64,000 nt of DNA from Rothia sp. ZJ932 (GTDB lineage Bacteria; Actinomycetota; Actinomycetes; Actinomycetales; Micrococcaceae): NCBI RefSeq assembly GCF_016924835.1, contig NZ_CP070480.1, positions 744,001 through 808,000 of the forward strand. The letters run 5' to 3'. Positions 51,821 through 61,896 of the stretch are shown in pieces. The position numbers were made by a program, and so were the translations under genes. The first letter of the stretch is position 1; the number at the start of each line of letters is the position of its first letter. A model generated the notes under the pieces. The model was not told the origin of the DNA, made no database searches, and was given only the letters and a program-made list of their open reading frames with translations.

Positions 51821-54800
51821 ATGGATACTTTGGGGCAGACACACACTGGCACTACCACCGATTTTCTGGCGCAGATAACCGGCGGTCGCGCCGGCGTTTT
51901 GGTGGGGGCACCTGGTACCGGTAAGACCTACCGTCTGCTCGAACTGGCTACCGAATTTATGGCTGCTGGTAGTGATCCTGCGCGTCTGCTAGTGCTCACT
52001 CCCTCGCGTACCAGCGCCACCCGCTTTCGCGATGCGCTGACCAAACGCATCAACACGACTTTTTCTGCTGCCCCCACGAGAGCATGGCAGGCATACGCCT
52101 ACGACATTCTGCGTAGAGCCCATGCGGCTGAGCTTCTCCCCGGTCTAGACTTTGCGCCCAAACTGCTTTCGGGGCCCGAACAAGATGTGATGATTAAAGA
52201 GCTCTTGGAAGGGCATCGTCGTTTTCTCACAGGGCCCCGCTGGCCCGATGAATTGGGGGAAGCTATTGCTACCCGCGGTTTTCGCCATGAGGTTCGCGAC
52301 TTCTTTGACCGACTAGCAGAGTACAACCTTGACCCGCAGACCGTTGCCCAGTGGGGTGAGCGCACCGGCACACCTGAGTGGGTGGCTGCAGCCCAGCTGT
52401 ACACCGAGTACCAGCAGGTGCGGCGACTGCGCGCCCCCAACGCTTTTGACCCCTCAGCGCTGATTCACGAAGCTGTGCGGGTACTGATGAAGAACCCCGA
52501 CTTTCTGGCTGCCGAACGTACTCGGTTTGACCTGGTGCTGGTGGACGATCTGCAAGAGGCAAGCCCCTCAATCTACCGTCTGCTGGCGGTACTCACCGGA
52601 ACCAACCTGGCATACCTACTGCAGGGGCATAAGATAGCCTCAGGCGATGACCCGTTGGTCAATGCCTGCGCCCTAGCACCCACCGCGGTGCTGAGCCTGT
52701 GTACCGATACCGTAGTGCAGGGCTTTCGCGGTGCCCGCCCCGATTACGTGGGCAAGATCCGCGACATGTACGAAGACCTCGTCATTGAGACGCTGGAGAC
52801 CTCCTACCGTATGCCAGAGGATATCGCTTCAGCCTGGGTAGCTGTTGCCGAACGCATCCCGCATGCGCCGGCGGGGTTGAGCAGCCCTCGCGTCCTCGCG
52901 TCCACCCCCGAAACCGAATACGTTGAACAGGCACTGCCGCCACTGGGCGACGACCATCAGCTGTTAGACCCCGAAAAATCGGCGGGCAATGATGCAGCTC
53001 TTGAAACATTCACCGTTGATACCCCTCAGCTGGAGGGGGCACTGCTTGCCCAGATGATTCTTGAAGATCGTCTGCACCGCGGCAGAAGCTACAGCCGCAG
53101 TGTAGTGATTGTGCGTAACGGGGCTGAAGTGCAACGTATCAAGCGTATTCTGGAGGCTCAAGGCATTCCTGTGGCTACCTCAGCTGCTGAAACTCCGGTG
53201 CGTGATGAACCTGCCGTCCGACCCTTTCTTGATGCTTTACGTTTGGTTATTCAGGCAAGCACTTCGCAGACAAGTGTCGAGCTAGAACCTGTCGAAACAG
53301 AATCTGCAGAGGGGGAGCAGCCCGACGAAGAGACAGCGGCAACCGGTGCTGCCCTGGATCTCGGTTTCGAAAGCGCCGTTGCCCTGCTCAGCTCCCGTTT
53401 GGGTGGTGCATCGGCAATGGATATTCGCAGTCTGCGTCAGGTTTTACGCGGTGCTGAGTTGCGTGCCGGTGGCACCCGCTCATCGGAGACCCTGCTCGTA
53501 GAGGCACTGCTTGACCCTGAGCTTTTACCGGGCGGACGCGAAGGAATCGCTGCCCGCCGCGTGGCACGTGTTCTGCAGTCAGGCAGCCGCGCGCTAGAAG
53601 AGCCGGGGGCTACCGCTGAAACAGTGCTCTGGGCACTGTGGGAGGCATCGGGGCTGGCTGATATCTGGCATAAGGCGTCAGCTACTGATGACACCACCGG
53701 CATAAGAGCCCACCGTGATCTTGACGCCATCATTGGTCTCTTTGAAGCTGCCAGCCGCTACGTGGATCAGATGCCCGGAGCAACCGCCGCTCAATTTTTG
53801 GATTACATCGACTCTCAAGATCTGCCGATGGATACTCTAGCTGCAAGGGTGCAAACCATTGAAGCAGTGGAGATCTTAACCCCGGCAACCGCTGCCGGGC
53901 GCAGCTGGGATATCGTGTACGTCAGCGGTCTACAAGAGGGTGTTTGGCCGAACACTACGGTGCGAGGCACGCTCCTTCGCACCCAAGAACTCATTGACAC
54001 CGTGGAATACGGCCCCGACATTGCCCGCACTATGACTTATACCCAGCGCGTTCGAGACACCAGAGCTGATGAGCTACGGATGTTCTCCGCCGCTATTTCT
54101 CGTGCCTCACAGCGCTTGATCTGTACCGCCGCGTCCACCAATGACTTTTTACCCTCAGAGCTTTTAGACATCGTAGCTCCCACCCAGCACCGCGAAAATG
54201 TAGAGGTACGTAGACCAATGACCCTGCGTGCGCTGGTGGCAGAACTACGCCAGTACGTAGCTGATCAGGACGCTGACCCTGTGCGCGCCCACCACGCCGC
54301 GGCGCTGCTTCACCGGCTCAAAGACAAGGAACAGACCAATAACTTTGAGGTGCCCGGTGCTCGCCCCGATAGCTGGTGGGGTCTGCTGCCGCTCTCCTCT
54401 GGGGGTACAGCCCGGCCCGCCGAGGAGCCGGTGCGTATTTCTCCTTCGTTGGTAGAGACAATTCATACCTCCCCGCTGGATTGGTTTGTGCAAGCAGCCC
54501 GTGCAGAGGCACTCACCGATGTCTCGCGTTCAATCGGCTCCCTGATACACGCTATTGCCGAAGAAATGCCAGAAGCCTCCGAAGCTGATCTGCTCACTGA
54601 ACTGCGCCAGCGCTTTACCACCCTCAACCTGCCTGACACCTGGGAGACCGACAAACTCTTTGAACGCGCCCAAGAAATGATGAGCAAGTTTGCCACCTAC
54701 GTGAGCGAACTACCCTCTACCGGGCGCTCCCTGGTGGGCATTGAAGGCAGCTTCAGCGTTTTCGTACCAGGCCCCGCTAAAGACGCGATACTTTCCGGAC

Positions 54801-55288
54801 GTGCAGACCGGCTAGAGATTGATCAGGCAGGTAAGTACGTCATCATCGACCTGAAAACCAGCAAAGCTAAGCCCAGCAAAAGCGATCTTGAAAAACACCC
54901 GCAGCTTGCCAGCTATCAGGTTGCCCTTGAAGCCGGCGCAGGGGAACAGATGGTCGCTGAACTTCAAAACTCCGCCGATTCGCCGCGTCCGCCTGCACAG
55001 GACACAACGGAGACCGCCCTGCCCCACCTTATGAATTTGCAAGAACTCTCCGGTGGCGCCTGGCTTATCCAGCTAGGCGACGGCACCAAAAAACTCAGCC
55101 AACAGGAACAACCCCCGCTGACCACCGAAGACGCCTGGGCTGTAGAACTTATCAACCGAGCCGCCGAACTCATTTCACTCGATACTTTCCAAGCCCGCCA
55201 CGGAACAGGATCAGCCTACACCCACGGTTGTAAACTGCCCGAAATCTGCCCCCTGTGCGCTCGCGGGCGCCAGATTACCCAGAGCTAA
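51821..55288 (+). CDS. adnA: AdnA-like helicase-nuclease subunit
   Basis: The 1155-residue protein has an N-terminal UvrD-like motor with Walker A GAPGTGKT (residues 29-36). Motif II is VDDLQEA, with Asp in place of the catalytic Glu, as expected for the weaker motor of AdnAB. A C-terminal RecB-type PD-(D/E)xK nuclease follows: LSGRADRLEIDQAGKYVIIDLKTSK and QLASYQVAL. The C-terminus has a Cys cluster (CKLPEICPLC). AdnAB resects double-strand breaks in actinobacteria. It sits 20 bp upstream of adnB, in the mycobacterial order. Confidence 0.85.
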   Translation: MDTLGQTHTGTTTDFLAQITGGRAGVLVGAPGTGKTYRLLELATEFMAAGSDPARLLVLTPSRTSATRFRDALTKRINTTFSAAPTRAWQAYAYDILRRAHAAELLPGLDFAPKLLSGPEQDVMIKELLEGHRRFLTGPRWPDELGEAIATRGFRHEVRDFFDRLAEYNLDPQTVAQWGERTGTPEWVAAAQLYTEYQQVRRLRAPNAFDPSALIHEAVRVLMKNPDFLAAERTRFDLVLVDDLQEASPSIYRLLAVLTGTNLAYLLQGHKIASGDDPLVNACALAPTAVLSLCTDTVVQGFRGARPDYVGKIRDMYEDLVIETLETSYRMPEDIASAWVAVAERIPHAPAGLSSPRVLASTPETEYVEQALPPLGDDHQLLDPEKSAGNDAALETFTVDTPQLEGALLAQMILEDRLHRGRSYSRSVVIVRNGAEVQRIKRILEAQGIPVATSAAETPVRDEPAVRPFLDALRLVIQASTSQTSVELEPVETESAEGEQPDEETAATGAALDLGFESAVALLSSRLGGASAMDIRSLRQVLRGAELRAGGTRSSETLLVEALLDPELLPGGREGIAARRVARVLQSGSRALEEPGATAETVLWALWEASGLADIWHKASATDDTTGIRAHRDLDAIIGLFEAASRYVDQMPGATAAQFLDYIDSQDLPMDTLAARVQTIEAVEILTPATAAGRSWDIVYVSGLQEGVWPNTTVRGTLLRTQELIDTVEYGPDIARTMTYTQRVRDTRADELRMFSAAISRASQRLICTAASTNDFLPSELLDIVAPTQHRENVEVRRPMTLRALVAELRQYVADQDADPVRAHHAAALLHRLKDKEQTNNFEVPGARPDSWWGLLPLSSGGTARPAEEPVRISPSLVETIHTSPLDWFVQAARAEALTDVSRSIGSLIHAIAEEMPEASEADLLTELRQRFTTLNLPDTWETDKLFERAQEMMSKFATYVSELPSTGRSLVGIEGSFSVFVPGPAKDAILSGRADRLEIDQAGKYVIIDLKTSKAKPSKSDLEKHPQLASYQVALEAGAGEQMVAELQNSADSPRPPAQDTTETALPHLMNLQELSGGAWLIQLGDGTKKLSQQEQPPLTTEDAWAVELINRAAELISLDTFQARHGTGSAYTHGCKLPEICPLCARGRQITQS

Positions 55289-55308
55289 CGTAAAGGTTTC
55301 TGACACAG

Positions 55309-58300
55309 ATGACTGACCACAAACTACTGACTTCTTTTGAAATTGCCGATGCTCTGGGAAAACACCGTCCCACTGATGAGCAGTCTAAAATTATTGAGCT
55401 GGGGCTGGTGCCCCGGCTGGTGGTTGCCGGTGCAGGCTCTGGCAAGACAGCAACGATGGTTGATCGCGTGGTCTGGCTGGTTGCCAACGGTTTTGTGCGC
55501 GCCGACGAGGTTTTGGGCGTGACCTTCACCCGTAAAGCAGCCGGTGAACTGCGCGAGCGCATGAGAAACGGCATCGAAACTCTGCGCGTTCAGGGGCTGT
55601 ACACTCCCGAACCCGGCGACGAGGGTATATCCACCGATCCGGTGGTCAGTACCTACCATTCCTACGCTCATACCCTGGTACAGAACTACGGTCTTCGTTT
55701 GGGTGTTGAGCAGGACGCGCAGATGCTGGGGCAAACGCAGGCGTGGCAGCTGGTTGCCCAACTCGTGGAGTATTACGAGGGAGAGCTGCCGTCAAAAGGC
55801 ATGTCGAAGGCAAGTCTAATTGGTGCTGTGGTTCAGCTTGCTGGTGACTGCGCTGAGCACCTGGTACCTCTTGAAAAGGTACAAGAGTACTGCTTGAACC
55901 AGTACTATGCGCTGACGAATCTGGGTAAGCCCGGTGCTGTCACCAACCGCAACAAGCTTGCCGAGAACATTCATGCGCGTGTTATTGTTGCTGAGCTTGT
56001 GCAACGCTATATTCGTCTCAAGCAGTCGATGCAGGTGCTTGATTACGGTGATCTTATTGCTCATGCGGCGCGTATTGCGGCAACCGTGCCTCAAGCGGCT
56101 GAGTCTGAACGCGCCCGTTTTAAAGTGGTGCTTCTTGATGAGTTCCAAGATACCTCTCACGCCCAGATGCGCCTGTTCTCTGATCTCTTTGGGGGTACCC
56201 AGCGAGCCATTGACGCTAAGGTGCGCGAACCTCACCCGGTCATGGCTGTGGGCGATCCCAAGCAGTCGATCTATGGGTTCCGCGGGGCGTCTGCCGGGCA
56301 GCTCTTTAGCTTCTACGAGTACTTTCCCACTGAAGATCCCACCCCCAGCTTTCTCTCGACCGCTTGGCGTAATGATACCGCTATACTCGATGCAGCCAAC
56401 ACGGTTGCCGCGCCCTTAGCCCAGCAGCCCGAGTGGGCGCGCTCGTCCTCAGAAGTAACCCTGCCCGATTTACAACCGCGGCCCAAGGCAGGTCAGGGCA
56501 GTGTTTTAGCGGGTGCTTACGAGACAGAGGAACAAGAGGCAGCAGCTATCGCCGGGTTGATTGCTGAGCGACGCGCGCAGGCGGGGGACCAACCGGTACC
56601 CACAATGGCGGTGCTGACCCGCACCAAAAACAGCATGGAACCCCTGCGCGTAGCCTTTGACGCTGCTGAGATTCCCTACCAGGTAGTGGGTTTGGGTGGG
56701 CTGCTTGATACTCCCGAGGTTGTTGATCTCACCAGCATCATGCACGTGCTCTCAGACCCCGGACGCTCGGACGCCCTGATGCGGATTCTCACGGGTGCGC
56801 GCTGGCGCATCGGTGTTGATGATTTACTAGCGCTGGCAGAGTGGTCAAAGTTTCTTGAAAAACGCCGTGAGATTTTAGTTCGTGAAGGTATTGAACTTGA
56901 GTTGAGCGGTATGCAAGAGGGGCTGGACGTTGAGCAGCTGCTCAGCATAGCCACTCAGTCGGCTGCAAGCGCCCAGGAACTCATCGCTCAGCACAGCCAG
57001 GCGCGTACGCCAGCCGCTCTCGAAGAGAAAACACGTCAGGCGGCTAAAGCACGCTGGAACCAGGTGAAAGCTGCCGCTGAATCTGATATCGTCGATAACT
57101 CTTCGCTGATTGAAGCCCTTGAGAATCTGCCAGATCAGAACTGGGCGTCACCTCTTACGGGGCGTTCTTTTACCAAAACCGGTTACTTGCGACTGCAACG
57201 TATAGCTTATGAGCTTGATTATCTGCGTCAGTTTATGGCTGATGATCTGGTGACGCTGATGCATCGCATTGAAGAGACCACTCTCATGGATATCGAAATT
57301 GCGGCGAAAAGTCAGGTTAACGCTTTGACAGCTCGCCGTCATCTCGACGCTTTCCATGAGGCAGCTCAGACGTATCTGGCAAGCTCGCCACGTATCAACG
57401 CCACCTTGCTTGCTGGTCGTGACGGTGTGATTGAGAGCGAGGACGCTACCGGTGAGGTTCGTTTTTCTCTGAATGCTTCGTCAGCCTCGGCAACGGGTGT
57501 TGCTGGATTTTTGGCGTGGTGCGAGCAGGCTGCTAAACACGAGAACGGTCTATCTGTTTCGGGGGAGGAGCCGCGTCGTGATGTGGTGCAGATTCTGACG
57601 GTTCACGCAGCTAAAGGCTTGGAGTGGGACCACGTGTATGTTCCGGCGTTGAGCTCTGGTAATTTTCCGTCGGGTAAAGACAATCGGTGGACGCAAAACG
57701 CTGAGACGCTGCCCTGGGCGTTGAGGGGCGATGCTCAGTATCTGCCTCCTTTTAATCCTGAGACCGCAGAAAACCTTAAAGAGTTCAATGATGATCTTGA
57801 GCTTTTTAAGGAACTGGGGCAGGAGTATTCTCTGGCTGAAGAGCGCCGTTTGGCGTATGTTGCCTTCACCCGTGCGCGGTCTTTGCTGGTGCTCACCTAC
57901 TCCCACTGGCTGGGGAGTAAGAACCAGCCGGGGCGTATCTCGCCGTTCTTGCGTGATTTAGTTGACTTGGATGCCCGTGGTCGTGCTCTGTACTTCCGCC
58001 ACCTGCAACAACTCGAAGCTGTGCCTTACGATTTAATGGACGCTGAGCTCTTGCCCGAGGGCATTGACGGGGTCGATTTATTGAGCGCAGCGCAAGAAGC
58101 TGAAAAGGCTGGGGAAGCTCAGGTGCCTCTTGAGGTGCTGAATACGGTTGCCCACCATCAGACCTTGGGTGAGAACCCCCTGCAAGCAGCGGTGGTGACG
58201 GCGCTGTGGCCTTTTGACCCGCTGGAGGGCCCGCAGGTTCGCAGGTGGGCTTCTGCGCAGGAGCTTGACCGTGCCAGTGCTGAAGCAGCGCTGAGGGATG

Positions 58301-59211
58301 AACAGCCCGAACACGGTGACCCGGCTGCTGAATCGCAGAGCCTGACGGAGCTTTTCTTGAGTTCGCGCCGCGCCCGATTAAATCGAGCCGCCCACAATGT
58401 TTTCAGGGGTGGTCTTGAAGAGGGGGAGCCAACCCCTGATGCTTCAGATAGTTTGGAACAGCGTACTTACGCTCAATCTGCTGAGACTGCTCGCCACTGG
58501 CAGGAAGAGACAGAGCTGCTGCTGAGTATTCTGAACGCCCCAGCAATCGAGAAGAAAACCGAGCTACCCGAGCACCTAAGCGCGTCCCAGCTGGTTGCTC
58601 TGAGCGATAATCCGGTGCAGGTGATGGAGCAGTTCCGCAGGCCTATGCCGATGCGTCCGACGATTGCTGCGCGTCAGGGCACAGCTTTTCACTCCTGGAT
58701 TGAGGACTACTACGATCAGCAGTCCGTTCTTGATTTCGAGGAGGATTTCGCTGACGATGAGGTTGAAGAAACTCTGAATATGGATCAACTGCGGCAGAAC
58801 TTTAAGAGCTCCCGGTGGGCTGACCTGCAGCCGTGGAAGGTGGAGTATCCCATCGAAACTCCGGTGGACGGCATTTCGGTGCGCGGACGCGTGGACGCGA
58901 TTTTCAAGCAGGTGGAGCAGGACGGTACCGAGAGCTGGGAGATGGTGGACTGGAAGACCGGGCGGGTGCCGACAAAGCAGGAGCTGGCGCATAAGCAGGT
59001 GCAGTTGGCTGTCTACCGGTTGGGTTTTTCGCGTCTCATGCAGGTTCCTTTAGAGAATGTTTCAGCGACCTTCTACTATGTTGCCAGCGGTGAGGAACGT
59101 CAGCTTGATATCAAACGGTACCCGGACGCTGCTGCTCTGGAAGCGTTGATTCGTCGGGCACGTAAAGCAGGGCAGAACGCAGGACGGGGTGCAGATCAGA
59201 GCGCGAACTAG
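55309..59211 (+). CDS. adnB: AdnB-like helicase-nuclease subunit
   Basis: The 1300-residue protein has a complete UvrD/Rep motor: GAGSGKT (41-47), FTRKAAGELRERM, LLDEFQDTSHAQMRLF (motif II with intact DE), VGDPKQSIYGFRGAS, LTVHAAKGLEWDHVYVP and LAYVAFTRARSLLVLTY. The C-terminal nuclease has GTAFHSWIEDYY, GRVDAIF and EMVDWKTGR with QLAVYRLGF. It is the lead motor and second nuclease of AdnAB. It is longer than mycobacterial AdnB (about 1100), with acidic linkers near residues 900-1090. Starts 20 bp after adnA and ends at a convergent terminator. Confidence 0.88.
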   Translation: MTDHKLLTSFEIADALGKHRPTDEQSKIIELGLVPRLVVAGAGSGKTATMVDRVVWLVANGFVRADEVLGVTFTRKAAGELRERMRNGIETLRVQGLYTPEPGDEGISTDPVVSTYHSYAHTLVQNYGLRLGVEQDAQMLGQTQAWQLVAQLVEYYEGELPSKGMSKASLIGAVVQLAGDCAEHLVPLEKVQEYCLNQYYALTNLGKPGAVTNRNKLAENIHARVIVAELVQRYIRLKQSMQVLDYGDLIAHAARIAATVPQAAESERARFKVVLLDEFQDTSHAQMRLFSDLFGGTQRAIDAKVREPHPVMAVGDPKQSIYGFRGASAGQLFSFYEYFPTEDPTPSFLSTAWRNDTAILDAANTVAAPLAQQPEWARSSSEVTLPDLQPRPKAGQGSVLAGAYETEEQEAAAIAGLIAERRAQAGDQPVPTMAVLTRTKNSMEPLRVAFDAAEIPYQVVGLGGLLDTPEVVDLTSIMHVLSDPGRSDALMRILTGARWRIGVDDLLALAEWSKFLEKRREILVREGIELELSGMQEGLDVEQLLSIATQSAASAQELIAQHSQARTPAALEEKTRQAAKARWNQVKAAAESDIVDNSSLIEALENLPDQNWASPLTGRSFTKTGYLRLQRIAYELDYLRQFMADDLVTLMHRIEETTLMDIEIAAKSQVNALTARRHLDAFHEAAQTYLASSPRINATLLAGRDGVIESEDATGEVRFSLNASSASATGVAGFLAWCEQAAKHENGLSVSGEEPRRDVVQILTVHAAKGLEWDHVYVPALSSGNFPSGKDNRWTQNAETLPWALRGDAQYLPPFNPETAENLKEFNDDLELFKELGQEYSLAEERRLAYVAFTRARSLLVLTYSHWLGSKNQPGRISPFLRDLVDLDARGRALYFRHLQQLEAVPYDLMDAELLPEGIDGVDLLSAAQEAEKAGEAQVPLEVLNTVAHHQTLGENPLQAAVVTALWPFDPLEGPQVRRWASAQELDRASAEAALRDEQPEHGDPAAESQSLTELFLSSRRARLNRAAHNVFRGGLEEGEPTPDASDSLEQRTYAQSAETARHWQEETELLLSILNAPAIEKKTELPEHLSASQLVALSDNPVQVMEQFRRPMPMRPTIAARQGTAFHSWIEDYYDQQSVLDFEEDFADDEVEETLNMDQLRQNFKSSRWADLQPWKVEYPIETPVDGISVRGRVDAIFKQVEQDGTESWEMVDWKTGRVPTKQELAHKQVQLAVYRLGFSRLMQVPLENVSATFYYVASGEERQLDIKRYPDAAALEALIRRARKAGQNAGRGADQSAN

Positions 59212-59231
59212 AACCAGGATCAAAAAGTTTC

Positions 59232-59262
59232 AGGCTCTACCGGAATGTACCCGGTAGAGCCT
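59232..59262. terminator. Convergent terminator adnB / phosphotransferase
   Basis: AGGCTCTACCGG (59232-59243) pairs with CCGGTAGAGCCT (59251-59262). Leftward the stem is followed by GAAACTTTTT; rightward it has only a short T content, so it mainly serves the leftward gene. Confidence 0.75.
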
Positions 59263-59285
59263 AAAAACTAAGAGTGAGTAGCTTC

Positions 59286-60419
59286 TTATGCCCTGACTGA
59301 GCCACCGCTTGAGGCGCCCGGTGCATCGGGGTGCGTGGGCGCGTCCAGCTCTGCTGCGGAGGGAGTATTAAGCGGTTTGCGTTCGGCGGCGCCTGTTGCA
59401 GGGTTCCACGTAATGGTGGGATCGTTACCGGGGGCTGACTCGTCCTCAATGAAAGCGGGAAGTTTTTCTTCTTCCACGATTTCTCCGGCTGCTCGTAAAT
59501 CAGCCTCTAAGCCCTGAAGCATCGATACACCTTCAGTAACCATGGAGTCATCATCGAGTTCAATACCGCGTATCAGCCACTGGGCAAGAGCGAACTCGGC
59601 GTAGAGGTTGGCGCGAAGCATGAGGTTGCGATCCGGTGCCTGAGGCATTTGACGTGAGTAGACCTCAAATACTTCGTCGCTGAAACTCTGATCAGAGCAG
59701 GCAAGCAACCAGGAGAAATCTATGGCGGGGTCGCCCACGCAGACTTCTGACCAGCCGGTGACTTCGGTAATGTGCTTTTTATTGAGCACTAGGTTGTCTT
59801 CGCTTAGATCCCCGTGTACCACACGAGGGCGGAAAGTCCACAGGTTGTCATCGTGAACCATATCTTTCCAGCGTTTGAGCAAGGCACTAGGCACCTTGCC
59901 AGTAGCTTCGGCGCGCTCAACATCGCGAATGCGGCGTTCTTGTAAGTCGGTTGCCGAGTAGACCGGTAGGTCTGCTTCATCGATGATGGTTTCTGGCATC
60001 ACGTGAATAATGGCAATCATTTTGCCCAGCTCTGTGGCGAGGTTTTCGTCTGCGCGGGCGGCATGGCGGGAAAATTCTGCCAACTCATCGATATCGTGGT
60101 GGGTGCCGGGAATGTGCGTGTAGATGAAGGTCTGCATACCGTTCAGGGGTACCGTTCCCACGATGGTGGGCACCTCAAAAGGCAGGCGGGCGCGCAAGCC
60201 GGCAGAAAAAGACTGCAAGATAACGTGTTCAGCTTCAAGGCGGACACTTGCTTCTGGGTGGCGCGGTGAACGTACCCGCCAACGTTTCTTGGCGGAGTCG
60301 ATGATGATCGCAGAGTCGAAGTCTGCGGCGTCGTCGGCTGAGGGCAGGGCAGCCACCGGGTAGAGTCCGGGCACCCCTGCAGAAACGATAGCGGCTAGCT
60401 GAAGCGGAGTAACAGTCAC
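59286..60419 (-). CDS. Aminoglycoside/macrolide-phosphotransferase-like kinase
   Basis: The 377-residue protein has the APH-fold catalytic loop VVHGDLSEDNLVL (HGDxxxxN) and metal-site GDPAIDFSWLL, with an N-lobe upstream (VRLEAEHVILQSF, IYTHIPGT). The C-terminal ~70 residues are a Pro/Ala/Glu-rich tail. Homologues of this subgroup sit beside adnB/nudC in Micrococcaceae genomes as housekeeping genes, so antibiotic resistance should not be assumed. Start is GTG at 60419; the frame opens 20 codons further up without family support. It is divergent from nudC (195 bp). Confidence 0.78.
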   Translation of the reverse strand: MTVTPLQLAAIVSAGVPGLYPVAALPSADDAADFDSAIIIDSAKKRWRVRSPRHPEASVRLEAEHVILQSFSAGLRARLPFEVPTIVGTVPLNGMQTFIYTHIPGTHHDIDELAEFSRHAARADENLATELGKMIAIIHVMPETIIDEADLPVYSATDLQERRIRDVERAEATGKVPSALLKRWKDMVHDDNLWTFRPRVVHGDLSEDNLVLNKKHITEVTGWSEVCVGDPAIDFSWLLACSDQSFSDEVFEVYSRQMPQAPDRNLMLRANLYAEFALAQWLIRGIELDDDSMVTEGVSMLQGLEADLRAAGEIVEEEKLPAFIEDESAPGNDPTITWNPATGAAERKPLNTPSAAELDAPTHPDAPGASSGGSVRA

Positions 60420-60614
60420 GTATCTAAGGGTACTAAAGATAGTTATCACATCACACTGGCAGGGAGTTATACCTACCACAAGACGGTAGGGGTTTCACGA
60501 CCGGCGCAAAATATGGCGGGTGCGTGAAGAGCTCTTCGAGTCAGATGACAGCACGGTATAGCCTAGAGACACCGGTGAAGCCTTTACCAACTACCTACGA
60601 AAGAGAGTTGTGAC

Positions 60615-61733
60615 GTGAGTTTTGCGCCCTTAGGGCATATCCCCTTGAGTAGTAGCGGTATGCGTCGTTTTGATGAGATACGCGATCAACCGGGGTTTTT
60701 GCCGCATGCTGTTGATGTTTTTGGCGGCGCGCAGCCTGTTGCTGAACTTTATCCTTGGCAGGCGCGTCCTGCTCTGATTGTGGTGCGCGATGCTGAGGTT
60801 GCGGTGAGGGTACAAGATAGCAGCACTATTTCCCCCTATCTTTTTGACCCGTCAGAGTGCGACGTGGCAGCTTTGCGCCGTGCTGCGCAGCCGGGACAGC
60901 ACCGGGCAACTCTGGTGTACATCGGTGAAGTCAGCGATGCAGCTGGGGTTCGACCGGTTCTTGCCCTGATTGCGGAAGAAGCGGATTATCTGTTATCGGC
61001 AACGAATGCGTTCTGGGCAGATACGCCGAGCGTGGGGGAGGACGCGGCACTTCACTCTTCGGGAGATGAGACTCTCTCTGCATGGCTGAGTGTTCGTGCC
61101 TTTGCCACTTTGGGCTTTGACGAGTTGCCCGAAAACCACAGCGAACGTGCCTGGGGCGCTGTTCTTTCTGCGGCATCAGCGCTTAAAAATTGGCACCGTT
61201 CGGCTCAATTTGACCCGGCTTCCGGAGAACCGACCACCGTTCACCGTTCTGGCTGGGCACGTATGAGCGCTTCGGGTAGAGAGCTTTTCCCTCGCACCGA
61301 TCCTGCGGTGATTACTGCGGTAACGGCTGTCTTTGACGGTGAAGACCATCTCTTGCTGGGTCACGCTAATGCCTGGGAGCCGCGCAGATTCTCTACCTTT
61401 GCAGGTTTTGTTGAGGTTGGCGAATCCCTCGAAAACACCGTTGAACGTGAGGTCTTTGAAGAAGCTAACATCGTAGTGGAATCCATGAGCTATCGAGGCT
61501 CTCAGCCCTGGCCTTTTCCTCGTTCTTTGATGCTGGGCTACCGGGCGGTGGCGTCAAATCCACAGGACGCGCGCGGTGACGGGGATGAAATCGGTGAGGT
61601 GCGCTGGTTTACTCGTTCTGAATTAGTGCAAGCTAAAGCAAACGGATCAGTGATTCTGCCAGGACGCAGCTCTATCTCTCGTAAACTGATTGAAGAGTGG
61701 CTCCAAGAAGGAATCGATCCCGCTACTCTCTAG
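60615..61733 (+). CDS. nudC: NAD(+) diphosphatase (NudC, Nudix)
   Basis: The 372-residue protein has the Nudix box GFVEVGESLENTVEREVFEEANI and, about 18 residues on, the NudC-specific SQPWPFPRS (about residue 295). It hydrolyses NAD(H) to NMN(H) and AMP and may remove NAD caps from RNA. The zinc ribbon that normally precedes the Nudix domain is not visible: the WHRSAQFDPASGEPTTVHRSGWARMSASGRELFPR region keeps the GWAR...G..FPR frame but has no cysteine. Start is GTG at 60615 behind AAAGAGAG. Confidence 0.9.
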   Translation: MSFAPLGHIPLSSSGMRRFDEIRDQPGFLPHAVDVFGGAQPVAELYPWQARPALIVVRDAEVAVRVQDSSTISPYLFDPSECDVAALRRAAQPGQHRATLVYIGEVSDAAGVRPVLALIAEEADYLLSATNAFWADTPSVGEDAALHSSGDETLSAWLSVRAFATLGFDELPENHSERAWGAVLSAASALKNWHRSAQFDPASGEPTTVHRSGWARMSASGRELFPRTDPAVITAVTAVFDGEDHLLLGHANAWEPRRFSTFAGFVEVGESLENTVEREVFEEANIVVESMSYRGSQPWPFPRSLMLGYRAVASNPQDARGDGDEIGEVRWFTRSELVQAKANGSVILPGRSSISRKLIEEWLQEGIDPATL

Positions 61734-61896
61734 GCTGATGAGAATACCCGCGCCATTAACCCACCGGCGTCCTCTATCTGCTGAGCGCTTATACTCTAGT
61801 ACCTGCCACCGGTGTGTTCTATCTCTTCTCGCCAAGAAACCTAAGGAGCTACTAGACTAGAGTGCCTGCCGTTTCTTTTCAAAGGGAGTTTTACCT

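Noticed and set aside
59286-60419. Antibiotic-resistance phosphotransferase
   Set aside because: The APH fold is clear but the gene sits in a conserved core neighbourhood with no mobility signs; resistance is not supported.
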